64,000 nt of DNA from Prosapia bicincta (GCA_036971475.1 JBAIZL010000008.1:4377501-4441500); one strand, 5' to 3'; positions 51,310 through 63,118 are shown, counted from the first letter of the stretch. Numbers and translations: made by a program. Notes: a model not told the origin generated them from the sequence alone.

Positions 51310-52110
51310 CATATTTTTGCTAGTTCAGTGCCACTGGTGGCGATCCTCTGGCCAGCGCAAGTGCGTCCGGGTTTCGGTGAGCTCGGTAATTATGGGTCGT
51401 GACGTGGTAAACTCCCGCCAGCGACGTTTAAACTTTGGGTAATTTCGGTCCATTTTGAGACACGGGTAAAGAAAACTAACACGAGGAGAAATGAAGTTGT
51501 AAACTGTAGCTAGTTGAGGTTGGAGGATGAGTGTGAAACCCTAATCGTATATTTGCGTCCAGCTAACCGAACACTTACTCACTATCGCTTTCTGGTGTAC
51601 TATAACTTCTGAAAACCTTTGCCCCTTAGTATTCAATTCAGATAGATTCTTATAGTATTTTTTTAATTGGATGTACTTTTACTCGGAAGTAAATATTACA
51701 AAAGTAGTCTATTAGAAAAACACACGACTCAAAGTTACCCATTCTATGTAAAGGATGTTTTTTGAGAGAGGTGCTATCCCCTGAAACATAGCACTCGACG
51801 TTTTGAGAGTTTCTTGTAAATATTTTTTAAAAAAAATTCGCCTAGGAGAATTGGCGTTAGTCTTAGAGAATTGGTCACTCATTGAGGAATACTCGCTACG
51901 CTATGGCAATGTAGCGGGCGTCACCAGAGAGCACACTTCCAGATGGCCGCCGCCAGTAGGGGGCACACATGTGTTCCATATGTAATATTAAATTGAAAAC
52001 CTGGCTTACAATGGAACTGATCTTACCCGCTACTGGAATAAAGTGGAAGACTCCTGCCAAGATCGCACTTCCTGTCGGGCTGTAAATGGACACCTTCTGC
52101 GACAATCAAA
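51310..52110. other. GC-richer spacer left of array G
   Basis: Around 51320-51480 and 51880-52080 the base composition is clearly richer in G and C than the neighbours. Short frames (51803-51985 plus, 51896-52105 minus) show no known domain. The region contains the CTCF-like word at 51951-51966. It could hold an exon or regulatory element, but I cannot support one. Confidence 0.35.
51951..51966 (+). promoter_or_regulatory. CTCF-like binding word
   Basis: CGCCAGTAGGGGGCAC closely matches the core of the CTCF consensus (CCASYAGRGGGCRC). A single word of this type can occur by chance, and no binding data are available. It lies about 300 bp left of satellite array G, a position where a boundary element would be plausible. 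Confidence 0.3.
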
Positions 52111-52169
52111 TGCTTTGTCCTCTGTAAAACCATCGAATAAAATTTTGAAAAACATACCCTAAATAAAAA

Positions 52170-52245
52170 AAACTTTTTAAAGTCAATTCCTACTTAATTA
52201 AACAAAGAAAAAAAATTTATTTTAGGTAATTTTTATTAAATATCT
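52170..52245 (-). repeat. Fragment of dispersed repeat family R1 (inverted)
   Basis: Only the 3' part of the family is recognisable in reverse: 'gtcaattcctacttaattaaac', an A-run and 'taatttttattaaatat', compared with 26515-26570. It abuts array G. Confidence 0.45.
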
Positions 52246-52249
52246 CAAA

Positions 52250-53755
52250 GCATATCCGGTTCTAGCGAGGGCCTTAGTAACAGCAGTAGGAGCACTGTCC
52301 CAAAAAGCTTATTCAAATATTTCTCGAGGGCCTTAGTAGCTGCAGTAGGAGCACTGTCCCAAAAAGCTTATTCAAATATTTCTCGAGGGCCTTAGTAGCT
52401 GCAGTAGGAGCACTGTCCCAAAAAGCTTATTCAAATATTTCTCGAGGGCCTTAGTAGCTGCAGTAGAACATCTGTCCCTCCAATCCATATCCCTGTAGTT
52501 CAAAAGAGCCTTAGTAATATCAGTAGAACCACAATCCTTATACAACATATCCCAATTTTTCACGATAGCCTTAGTAATAGCAGTAAGAGGACTATCTCGC
52601 AATCCCGGTATTTCATGAGAGAATTAGTAATAACAGTAGGAGCACTATCCTTCCACAACATATCCCGATGTTTCACGAGAGCCTTAGTAATAGCAGTAAG
52701 AGGACTATCTCTCAATCCCAGTATTTCATGAGAGAATTAGTAATAACAGTAAGAGCACTATCCTTCCACAACATATCCCGATGTTGCACGAGAGCCTTAG
52801 TAATAGCAGTAAGAGGACTATCTCGCAATCCCTGTATTTCATGAGAGAATTAGTAATAACAGTAGGAGCACTATCCTTCCACAACATATCCCGATGTTTC
52901 ACGAGAGCCATAGTAATAGCAGTAAGAGGACTATCTCTCAATCCCAGTATTTCATGAGAGAATTAGTAATAACAGTAGGAGCACCATCCTTCCACAACAT
53001 ATCCCGATGTTTCACGAGAGCCTTAGTAATAGCAGTAAGAGGACTATCTCTCAATCCCAGTATTTCATGAGAGAATTAGTAATAACAGTAGAAGCACTAT
53101 CCTTCCACAACATATCCCGATGTTTCACGAGAGCCTTAGTAATAGCAGTAAGAGGACTATCTCTCAATCCCGGTATTTCATGAGAGAATTAGTAATAACA
53201 GTAGGAGCACTATCCTTCCACAACATATCCCGATGTTTCACGAGAGCCTTAGTAATAGCAGTAAGAGGACTATCTCGCAATCCCGGGGATTTCATGAGAG
53301 AATTAGTAATAACAGTAGGAGCACTATCCTTCCACAACATATCCCGATGTTTCACGAGAGCCTTAGTAATAGCAGTAACAGGACTATCTCGCAATCCCGG
53401 GGATTTCATGAGAGAATTAGTAATAACAATAGGAGCACTATCCTTCCACAACATATCCCGATGTTTCACGAGAGCCTTAGTAATAGCAGTAAGAGGACTA
53501 TCTCGCAATCCCGGGGATTTCATGAGAGAATTAGTAATAACAATAGGAGCACTATCCTTCCACAACATATCCCGATGTTTCACGAGAGCCTTAGTAATAG
53601 CAGTAAGAGGACTATCTCTCAATTCCAGTGTTTCATGAGAGAATTAGTAATAACAGTAGGAGCACTATCCTTCCACAACATATCCCGATGTTTCACGAGA
53701 GCCTTAGTAATAGCAGTAAGAGGACTATCTCTCAATCCCGGTATTTCATGAGAAA
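52250..53755. repeat. Satellite array G, left part (60-bp start, then 113/114-bp dimers)
   Basis: It opens with three copies of about 60 bp containing 'cccaaaaagcttattcaaatatttctcgag'. From about 52.6 kb two variant monomers alternate as a 113-bp block (markers 'gatgtttcacgagagcc' at 52667, 52780, 52893, 53006, 53119 and 53232). A 1-bp longer form (114 bp, with 'cccggggatttc') follows at 53.28-53.6 kb and restores a constant reading frame, which creates long but meaningless open frames on both strands. Confidence 0.93.
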
Positions 53756-54180
53756 ATTAGTAATAACAGTAGGGCCACTATCCTACCATAGCACATCCCG
53801 GTTTGTCACGAGAGTCTTTGTAATAGCAGTAGGACCACTATCCTACCATTGCACATTCCGGTATGTCACGAGAGTCTTAGTAATAGCAGTAGGACCACTA
53901 TCCCTCCATAGCACATCCCGGTATTTCAAGAGAGTCTTAGTAATGGCAGTAGGACCACTATCCCACCATAGCACGTCCCGGTATGTCACGAGAGTCTTAG
54001 TAATAGCAGTAGCAGCAAGATCCTTCCATAGCATATCCCGGTATTTCAGGAGAGCCTTAGTAATAGCAGAAGGTGCACAATCCCAGAATAGCATATACCG
54101 GTATTTCACGAGAGGCTTAGTAATATCAGTAGGGGCACTATCCCACTATAGCACATCCTGGTATTTCAAATACTTTTAAT
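53756..54180. repeat. Satellite array G, 60-bp monomers
   Basis: About seven 60-bp units ('gtaatagcagtaggaccact' + 'atcccaccatagcacatccc' + 'ggtatttcacgagagtctta') have independent substitutions in each. Confidence 0.93.
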
Positions 54181-55390
54181 AGTAGCAGTAGGAGCACTAT
54201 CCCACCATAGCACATCCTGGTATTTAATGAGACTCTTAGTAATACCAGAAGGTGCACAATCCCACAATAGCATATCCCGGTATTTCACGAGAGTCTTAGT
54301 AATAGCAGTAGGACCACTATCCCACCATAGCACATCCTGGTATTTCACGATACTTTTAATAATAGCAGTAGGAGCACTATCCCACCATAGCACGTCCTGG
54401 TATTTAATGAGACTCTTAGTAATACCAGAAGGTGCACAATCCCACAATAGCATATCCCGGTATTTCACGAGAGTCTTAGTAATAGCAGTAGGACCACTAT
54501 CCCACCATAGCACATCCTGGTATTTCACGATACTTTTAATAATAGCAGTAGGAGCACTATCCCACCATAGCACGTCCTGGTATTTAATGAGACTCTTAGT
54601 AATACCAGAAGGTGCACAATCCCACAATAGCATATCCCGGTATTTCACGAGAGTCTTAGTAATAGCAGTAGGACCACTATCCCACCATAGCACATCCTGG
54701 TATTTCACGATACTTTTAATAATAGCAGTAGGAGCACTATCCCACCATAGCACGTCCTGGTATTTAATGAGACTCTTAGTAATACCAGAAGGTGCACAAT
54801 CCCACAATAGCATATCCCGGTATTTCACGAGAGTCTTAGTAATAGCAGTAGGACCACTATCCCACCATAGCACATCCTGGTATTTCACGATACTTTTAAT
54901 AATAGCAGTAGGAGCACTATCCCACCATAGCACATCCCGGTATTTAATGAGACTCTTAGTAATACCAGAAGGTGCACAATCCCACAATAGCATATCCCGG
55001 TATTTCACGAGAGTCTTAGTAATAGCAGTAGGACCACTATCCCACCATAGCACATCCTGGTATTTCACGATACTTTTAATAATAGCAGTAGGAGCACTAT
55101 CCCACCATAGCACGTCCTGGTATTTAATGAGACTCTTAGTAATACCAGAAGGTGCACAATCCCACAATAGCATATCCCGGTATTTCACGAGAGTCTTAGT
55201 AATAGCAGTAGGACCACTATCCCACCATAGCACATCCTGGTATTTCACGATACTTTTAATAATAGCAGTAGGAGCACTATCCCACCATAGCACGTCCTGG
55301 TATTTAATGAGACTCTTAGTAATACCAGAAGGTGCACAATCCCACAATAGCATATCCCGGTATTTCACGAGAGTCTTAGTAATAGCAGTA
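54181..55390. repeat. Satellite array G, 180-bp trimeric higher-order repeat
   Basis: Three distinct 60-bp monomers recur in fixed order about 6.5 times with almost no differences between blocks. The markers are 'accagaaggtgcacaatccc', 'agtaggaccactatcccacc' with 'cacgatacttttaat', and 'aggagcactatcccaccatagcac' with 'tatttaatgagactc'. One block around 54930 has 'cacatcccgg' for 'cacgtcctgg'. The 835-codon plus frame and 400-codon minus frame crossing it are artefacts of a period divisible by three. Confidence 0.95.
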
Positions 55391-57650
55391 GGACCACTAT
55401 CCTACCATAGTATATCCCGGTATTTCAGGAGAGCCTTAGTAATAGCAGAAGGTGCACAATCCCAGAATAGCATATACCGGTATTTCACGAGAGGCTTAGT
55501 AATAGCAGTACGACCAATATCCCACCATAGCACATCTTGGTATTTCACGATACTTTTAATATTATCAGTAGGATCACTATCCCACCATAGCACATCCCGG
55601 TATTTCACGAGAATCTTAGTAATAGCAGTAGGAGCATTATCCTACAATAGCACATCCCAGAATTTCACGAGAGCCTTAGTAATAATAGTAGGAGCACTAT
55701 CCCACCACAGCACATCCCGGTATTTCACGAGAGTCTTAGTAATAGCAGTAGGACCACTATCCCACCATAGCACATCCCGGTATTTCACGAAGGTCTTAGT
55801 AATAGCAGTAGGACCACTATCCCACCATAGCACATTCTGGTATTTCACATTACTTCTAGTAATAGCAGTAGAACCACTATCCCACCATAACACATCCCGG
55901 TATTTCACGAGAGCCTTAGTAATAGCAGTAGGAGAACAATCCCTCCATAGCATTATCCGGTATTTCAGGAGAGCCTTATTAATAGCAGTAGGAGCAAGAT
56001 CCCTACATAGCATATCCCGGTATTTCACGAAACTCTTAGTAATAGCAGTAGCAGCACTAACCCACCATAGTACATCCCGGTATTTCAGGAGAGTCTTAGT
56101 AATAGCAGTAGCAGCACTAACCCACCATAGCACATCCCGGTATTTCAGGAGAGTCTTAGTAATAGCAGTAGGAGCACAATTCCTCAATAGCATATCCCGG
56201 TATTTCAGGATAGTCTTAGTAATAGCAGTAGCAGCACTATCCCACCATAGCACATCCCGGTATTTCACGAGACTCTTAATAATAGCAGAAGGTGTTCAAT
56301 CCCTCAATAGCATATCGTGGTATTTCACGAGAGTCTTAGTAATAGCAGAAGGTGCCCAATCCCTCAATAGCATATTCCGGTACTTCAGGAGAGTCTTAGT
56401 AATAGCAGTAGCAGCACTATCCCACCATAGCACATCCCGGTATTTCAGGAGAGTCTTAGTAATAGCAGTAGCAGCACTATCCCGCCATAGCACATCCCGG
56501 TATTTCAGGAGAGTCTTAGTAATAGCAGTAGGAGCACTATCCCGCCATAGCACATCCCGGTATTTCAGGAGAGTCTTAGTAATAGCAGTAGCAGCACTAT
56601 CCCACCATAGCACATCCCGGTATTTCAGGAGAGTCTTAGTAATAGAAGTAGGAGGAGAATCCCTCAATAGCATATTCCGGTATTTCATGAGAGCCTTAGT
56701 AATAGCAGTAGGACCACAACACCTCGATAGCTAATCCCGGTATTTCACGAAACTCTTAGTAATAGCAGTAGCAGCACTATCCCGCCATAGCACATCCCGG
56801 TATTTCAGGAGAGTCTTAGTAATAGCAGTAGCAGCACTAACCCACCATAGCACATCCCGGTATTTCAGGAGAGTCTTAGTAATAGAAGTAGGAGCACTAT
56901 CCCACCATAGCACATCCCGGTATTTCAGGAGAGTCTTAGTAATAGCAGTAGCAGCACTATCCCACCATAGCACATCCCGGTATTTCAGGAGAGTCTTAGT
57001 AATAGCAGTAGCAGCACTATCCCACCATAGCACATCCCGGTATTTCAGGAGAGTCTTAGTAATAGCAGTAGGAGCACAATTCCTCAATAGCATATCCCGG
57101 TATTTCAGGATAGTCTTAGTAATAGCAGTAGCAGCACTATCCCACCATAGCACATCCCGGTATTTCAGGAGAGTCTTAGTAATAGCAGTAGCAGCACTAT
57201 CCCACCATAGCACATCCCGGTATTTCAGGAGAGTCTTAGTAATAGCAGTAGGAGCACAATTCCTCAATAGCATATCCCGGTATTTCAGGAGAGTCTTAGT
57301 AATAGCAGTAGGAGCACTATCCCGCCATAGCACATCCCGGTATTTCAGGAGAGTCTTAGTAATAGCAGTAGCAGCACTATCCCGCCATAGCACATCCCGG
57401 TATTTCAGGAGAGTCTTAGTAATAGCAGTAGCAGCACTATCCCACCATAGCATATCCCGGTATTTCAGGAGAGTCTTAGTAATAGCAGTAGCAGCACTAT
57501 CCCACCATAGCACATCCCGGTATTTCAGGAGAGTCTTAGTAATAGCAGTAGCAGCACTATCCCACCATAGCACATCCCGGTATTTCAGGAGAGTCTTAGT
57601 AATAGCAGTAGGAGCACAATCACTCGGTAGCATATCCCGGTAATACAACG
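55391..57650. repeat. Satellite array G, right part, 60-bp monomers
   Basis: About 37 units of exactly 60 bp. Between 56.4 and 57.6 kb most read 'gtagcagcactatcccaccatagcacatcccggtatttc' in overlapping form, with interspersed 'ggagcacaattcctcaatagcat' variants at irregular spacing. Almost no indels have accumulated, so several frames remain open for hundreds of codons on each strand without being genes. Confidence 0.95.
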
Positions 57651-58600
57651 AGAAAACAATTAGGCTTGTTGAGTAGAAATTTTCTCTAAGTAACCTGCAA
57701 AGTTTGTAGAAGATGTAAACACCTGAACTTATTATTTTGCTTTGTCAGTATTTTTATTGGTAAAATATCATATTAAATCTTTGGATTATAACTTATTTTA
57801 ATTTTTTGCAATTTAAAAAAATAAAAGGTTTTATAAAATTAGACTATTTCGTATATTTTCAAAATTCTTTAAATTCCACTGTTTTAAGTAGAGAAATAAA
57901 TTCAGCACCCCCTAGAAAGTTTACATTGCTGCTAAAGAATTGTTACTGCAAATGTTCTGAAATTCGTTATCGTTTTATTTACTTATAATGTTAAAAAATT
58001 TTAGGTAAAAATAATAATCTAAATATTTATACATTTTTTCCAATAATGAATATTCCTGAAACGATTGTACATTTTTGCATACTTTACATATAAACTGCAT
58101 ATTGTGTTAATTATTTACTAATGTAACTACTACGGGAACTAGACGTAAGCCTTTAGCCCAATGCCATATAGGTACAGGACTGAGTGTTTTTGCAAGCAAT
58201 CGTTTAACCTGAGCTGCAGCAACTGTTCCCAAAATTTTGATAGGTCTGGCTGATACAAACAAAGAGAGAGAGATCTACCGCACGCCAATATGGCTGCCTG
58301 TCTGTGGTAGGTACGTCCTCGTATAGTGCCAAGCCGCGTTTCAGGTTACGGCCGCCAGAAGACCGATGGCCCGTATTTACCGGCTATGGTCTCCTAGATT
58401 CCATAAAGTAGGGATGTAGTGACTTCATTGAATATCTTAGATACGATAACCTCATCTACATAAAGCAAAAGCAAGGCATTTAAATGCAGTAGGTCTACAC
58501 CTGTTTATTGTTTTTTCAATTCTTACAAATTTTTGTAGAATAATAATTTATATACTATTAAAATATTAATGGATTGTAATGTTCTACAGTGAAGAGACCA
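57651..58600. other. Spacer between arrays G and H
   Basis: It is AT-rich to about 58120. A GC-richer stretch at about 58150-58400 follows, including '(ga)4', 'caatatggctgcctgtctg' and 'ggttacggccgccagaagacc'. No open frame with a known motif is seen. Confidence 0.45.
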
Positions 58601-61600
58601 ATAGACGATTATTAAATCGTCTAAAAGAGATATAAAAAGAAGGAACAAGACTGACAGCAGCGAATTGAGATCACAATCAGTACATAATCGTCTATAATGG
58701 ATATGGAAGGGGCGAGAAAGTCTGACAGCAGTGATCCCAGAGCAATAATTAGTCCATGATAGTCTATAAGTGATATAGAAGGGACGAGCAAGGCTGATAA
58801 CAGCGATCTCAGAGCAATAATTAGTCAATCGTCGTCTATAAGGGTAATGAAAGGGACGAGCAAGTCTGACAGCAGCGATCTCAGAGCAATAATTAGTAAA
58901 TCGTCGTCTATAAGGGTAATGAAAGGGGCGAGCAAGTCTGACAGCAGCGATCTCAGAGCAATAATTAGTCAATCGTCGTCTATAAGGGTAATGAAAGGGG
59001 CGAGCAAGTCTGACAGCAGCGATCTCAGAGCAATAATTAGTCAATGGTCGTCTATAAGTGATATAGAAGGGACGAGCAAGGCTGATAGCAGCAATCTCAG
59101 AGCAATAATTAGTCAATCGTCGTCTATAAGGGTAATGAAAGAGACGAGCAAGTCTGACAGCAGCGATCTCAGAGCAATAATTAGTCAATCGTCGTCTATA
59201 AGGGTAATGAAAGGGGCGAGCAAGTCTGACAGCAGCGATCTCAGAGCAATAATTAGTCAATCGTCGTCTATAAGGGTAATGAAAGGGGCGAGCAAGTCTG
59301 ACAGCAGCGATCTCAGAGCAATAATTAGTCAATCGTCGTCTATAAGGGTAATGAAAGGGGCGAGCAAGTCTGACAGCAGCGATCTCAGAGCAATAATTAG
59401 TCAATCGTCGTCTATAAGGGTAATGAAAGAGACGAGCAAGTCTGACAGCAGCGATCTCAGAGCAATAATTTGTCAATCGTCGTCTATAAGGGTAATGAAA
59501 GGGGCGAGCAAGTCTGACAGCAGCGATCTCAGAGCAATAATTAGTCAATCGTCGTCTATAAGGGTAATGAAAGGGGCGAGCAAGTCTGACAGCAGCGATC
59601 TCAGAGCAATAATTAGTCAATCGTCGTCTATAAGGGTAATGAAAGAGACGAGCAAGTCTGACAGCAGCGATCTTAGAGCAATAATTAGTCAATCGTCGTC
59701 TATAAGGGTAATGAAAGAGACGAGCAAGTCTGACAGCAGCGATCTCAGAGCAATAATTAGTCAATCGTCGTCTATAAGGGTAATGAAAGGGGCGAGCAAG
59801 TCTGACAGCAGCGATCTCAGAGCAATAATTAGTCAATCGTCGTCTATAAGGGTAATGAAAGGGGCGAGCAAGTCTGACAGCAGCGATCTCAGAGCAATAA
59901 TTAGTCAATCGTCGTCTATAAGGGTAATGAAAGGGGCGAGCAAGTCTGACAGCAGCGATCTCAGAGCAATAATTAGTCAATCGTCGTCTATAAGGGTAAT
60001 GAAAGGGGCGAGCAAGTCTGACAGCAGCGATCTCAGAGCAATAATTAGTCAATCGTCGTCTATAAGGGTAATGAAAGAGACGAGCAAGTCTGACAGCAGC
60101 GATCTCAGAGCAATAATTAGTCAATCGTCGTCTATAAGGGTAATGAAAGGGGCGAGCAAGTCTGACAGCAGCGATCTCAGAGCAATAATTAGTCAATCGT
60201 CGTCTATAAGGGTAATGAAAGGGGCGAGCAAGTCTGACAGCAGCGATCTCAGAGCAATAATTAGTCAATCGTCGTCTATAAGGGTAATGAAAGAGACGAG
60301 CAAGTCTGACAGCAGCGATCTCAGAGCAATAATTAGTCAATCGTCGTCTATAAGGGTAATGAAAGAGACGAGCAAGTCTGACAGCAGCGATCTCAGAGCA
60401 ATAATTAGTCAATCGTCGTCTATAAGGGTAATGAAAGGGGCGAGCAAGTCTGACAGCAGCGATCTCAGAGCAATAATTAGTCAATCGTCGTCTATAAGGG
60501 TAATGAAAGAGACGAGCAAGTCTGACAGCAGCGATCTCAGAGCAATAATTTGTCAATCGTCGTCTATAAGGGTAATGAAAGGGGCGAGCAAGTCTGACAG
60601 CAGCGATCTCAGAGCAATAATTAGTCAATCGTCGTCTATAAGGGTAATGAAAGGGGCGAGCAAGTCTGACAGCAGCGATCTCAGAGCAATAATTAGTCAA
60701 TCGTCGTCTATAAGGGTAATGAAAGGGGCGAGCAAGTCTGACAGCAGCGATCTCAGAGCAATAATTAGTCAATCGTCGTCTATAAGGGTAATGAAAGGGG
60801 CGAGCAAGTCTGACAGCAGCGATCTCAGAGCAATAATTAGTCAATCGTCGTCTATAAGGGTAATGAAAGGGGCGAGCAAGTCTGACAGCAGCGATCTCAG
60901 AGCAATAATTAGTCAATCGTCGTCTATAAGGGTAATGAAAGAGACGAGCAAGTCTGACAGCAGCGATCTCAGAGCAATAATTAGTCAATCGTCGTCTATA
61001 AGGGTAATGAAAGGGGCGAGCAAGTCTGACAGCAGCGATCTCAGAGCAATAATTAGTCAATCGTCGTCTATAAGGGTAATGAAAGGGGCGAGCAAGTCTG
61101 ACAGCAGCGATCTCAGAGCAATAATTAGTCAATCGTCGTCTATAAGGGTAATGAAAGAGACGAGCAAGTCTGACAGCAGCGATCTCAGAGCAATAATTAG
61201 TCAATCGTCGTCTATAAGGGTAATGAAAGAGACGAGCAAGTCTGACAGCAGCGATCTCAGAGCAATAATTAGTCAATCGTCGTCTATAAGGGTAATGAAA
61301 GGGGCGAGCAAGTCTGACAGCAGCGATCTCAGAGCAATAATTAGTCAATCGTCGTCTATAAGGGTAATGAAAGAGACGAGCAAGTCTGACAGCAGCGATC
61401 TCAGAGCAATAATTTGTCAATCGTCGTCTATAAGGGTAATGAAAGGGGCGAGCAAGTCTGACAGCAGCGATCTCAGAGCAATAATTAGTCAATCGTCGTC
61501 TATAAGGGTAATGAAAGGGGCGAGCAAGTCTGACAGCAGCGATCTCAGAGCAATAATTAATCCATGATCGTCTATAAGAGAATTGGAAGGGACGAACAAG

Positions 61601-61655
61601 GCTGATAGCAGGCGATCTAAGAGGACAATTGGTCTATGATCGTCTTTAAAGGATA
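58600..61655. repeat. Satellite array H (72-bp unit, about 42 copies)
   Basis: Highly homogeneous 72-bp units ('gagcaagtctgacagcagcg' + 'atctcagagcaataattagt' + 'caatcgtcgtctataagggt' + 'aatgaaaggggc') occupy about 3 kb. The first and last two or three units are diverged. Two unit classes differ by linked changes, 'aaaggggcgag' versus 'aaagagacgag'; a rarer change gives 'aatttgtcaatc'. Because 72 is a multiple of three, a 906-codon plus frame and a 989-codon minus frame stay open across the array. They are perfect 24-residue repeats with no start, domain or unique sequence that would mark a gene. Confidence 0.96.
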
Positions 61656-62469
61656 TGGATCAATACAGACTTAGGGATAGTTGAATGAAAGCTATAGGAT
61701 CCACTCATCCTGCTAAAGCCGTAAAATCCCGAGCAAAAAGCTGAAATAGAATTGTTTCTAGAGTTTGTGTGATTGTCTGGATACCCTTAGGTGGGTTTTG
61801 TCTAAAAAGAAATAATCATATATATTATTGTGTAACTGTGAGAATGAATTACCGTGCAATCGACGAAACGTAAGGTGCCACAATTACTACGCGCAGCTCA
61901 ACTGATTCTTCTTTACAATCTTTGAAAACATTATATTCAATCTTTTACTAAATTTAATTACATTTCTCTATTTCTACTAAACACACTTTTTAGCACTTTC
62001 CCCTTCTCTTCCCTAAGCAAGTGTTTGTTATAAACCCTAGGAATTGTAATACAAAACCCCTACGATCTTGTTTCAGATATTAAATGTCCAACATGCTTCG
62101 ATATAGGGTTCTCTCTAGTTTTGGAGGGATCACTACTTCAATCATTGGTTTTATGTATCGCGTCGTTTTTCTATATATTCTTGACCTTTATTGACAGTAC
62201 CACACACAAAATGCAAAACCAAACTAATTAAAACATTTTTGTAACTTTTCAAACTATACTAGTTTGTGAAATAAATTTTACAAAACCGTAGAAATAATTT
62301 TATTGAATCAATATTCTTTTCTGAGAATCACTAGTTATGAATTCTTTATAATGAGCGTTAAAAAAATATTTTAATATTTGCGAATTTAAAAGGCAAGTGA
62401 AAAGAGTCCAATTCCACGAAAGTCTTTGTTCTATAAATATGAACACAACAAATGAAGTGCTCCTAGCGA
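61656..62469. other. Spacer upstream of cyclin D
   Basis: No array or gene was recognised. The minus frame at 62300-62578 has no known motif. Distal regulatory sequence of cyclin D could lie here, but nothing specific is visible. Confidence 0.4.
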
Positions 62470-62780
62470 GTAAAATGCGAACTACTCCAGCAATGTCTTT
62501 CATTCTTAAAATGTGGTGGTGGGGGAGTCTATGGGAAAATTGAAATGGAAGGGGAAGTCTAGCTCCGTGGAATTTCACGTTCAGATTTTTACCATTGCTG
62601 CCTGGGTATTTGCCAGGTTAAGACGGACAGTGGCGAGTATTGTCGATACTTTGACAAGTGAATACAGGTGGCGCTGGTTTATTTATACACAGAAGTGCAA
62701 CATAGTTGTGATTCCCCATTGCCTTACGGTAGATCTATTGTGTCGCGTCTAGTAGGAATTGCTTAGGTTTTGGTTAAATA
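62470..62780 (+). promoter_or_regulatory. Probable promoter / 5' UTR region of cyclin D
   Basis: This is inferred from position directly upstream of the cyclin D start codon. The base composition is more balanced than the flanks. I see no convincing TATA box. The word 'caggtggcgctgg' (62665-62677) resembles the AGGTGGCGC core of insect CTCF sites. The start codon context is 'aataATGG', with A at -3 and G at +4, a strong initiation context. Part of the 5' UTR could lie in an upstream exon. Confidence 0.35.
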
Positions 62781-62975
62781 ATGGATTTGTTATGCTATGA
62801 AACCGAATGTGAGTGTAGGGCCTACGTAGACCCGGTTCTGCTGAACGATGACAGGGTGCTGAAAAATTTGCTTAGTGAGGAGGACCATTTCGCCGCGTCC
62901 ATTTCGTACTTCGAATGTGTTCAAAAGGACTTAACTCCGGAAATGAGAAGGGTCGTTGCAGAATGGATGTTGGAG
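62781..62975 (+). CDS. CycD: Cyclin D, first coding exon (partial gene)
   Basis: This encodes the N-terminus of a D-type cyclin, the regulatory partner of CDK4/6 that links growth signals to Rb phosphorylation and G1 progression. The 65 codons begin MDLLCYE, where L3-x-C5-x-E7 is the LxCxE Rb-binding motif found at the same place in vertebrate cyclins D (LLCCE in human CCND1). Then come 'LLNDDRVLKNLL', matching the conserved LLNDRVL segment, and 'SYFECVQKDLTPEMRR' leading into the first cyclin-box helix, ending AEWMLE. A consensus donor (GAG|GTGAGT) follows at 62976. Human CCND1 exon 1 also stops after WMLE with a phase-0 intron, 66 codons in. The open frame runs on to a TAG at 63003 but those codons are intronic. 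Remaining exons lie beyond the window. The start is the only ATG giving the conserved N-terminus. Confidence 0.95.
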
Positions 62976-63118
62976 GTGAGTGACAACGATCAGCTGTTCT
63001 TTTAGAGAATTCTGAATTTTAGAAAAATAATTAATTCTAAGTCAAAATAATGGTTCAACTTTGAAGGAAGTTGCTTTAAATTGATAAAAAGTACCTACAA
63101 TTGAATAAAACTATTCTT

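Noticed and set aside
54227..56734. 835-codon plus-strand open frame as a repetitive protein gene
   Set aside because: It lies wholly within the 60-bp array G, has 20-residue repeats throughout, and overlaps long open frames on the other strand. Openness is explained by a period divisible by three.
58523..61492. 989-codon minus and 906-codon plus frames in array H as genes
   Set aside because: Both are 24-residue repeats of the same 72-bp DNA unit on opposite strands, with no distinct start region or domain. The unique tail of the minus frame has no recognisable motif.
62976..63005. Extension of the cyclin D coding frame to the TAG at 63003
   Set aside because: The residues after WMLE do not match the cyclin box, while GTGAGT at 62976 is a consensus donor at the conserved intron position.
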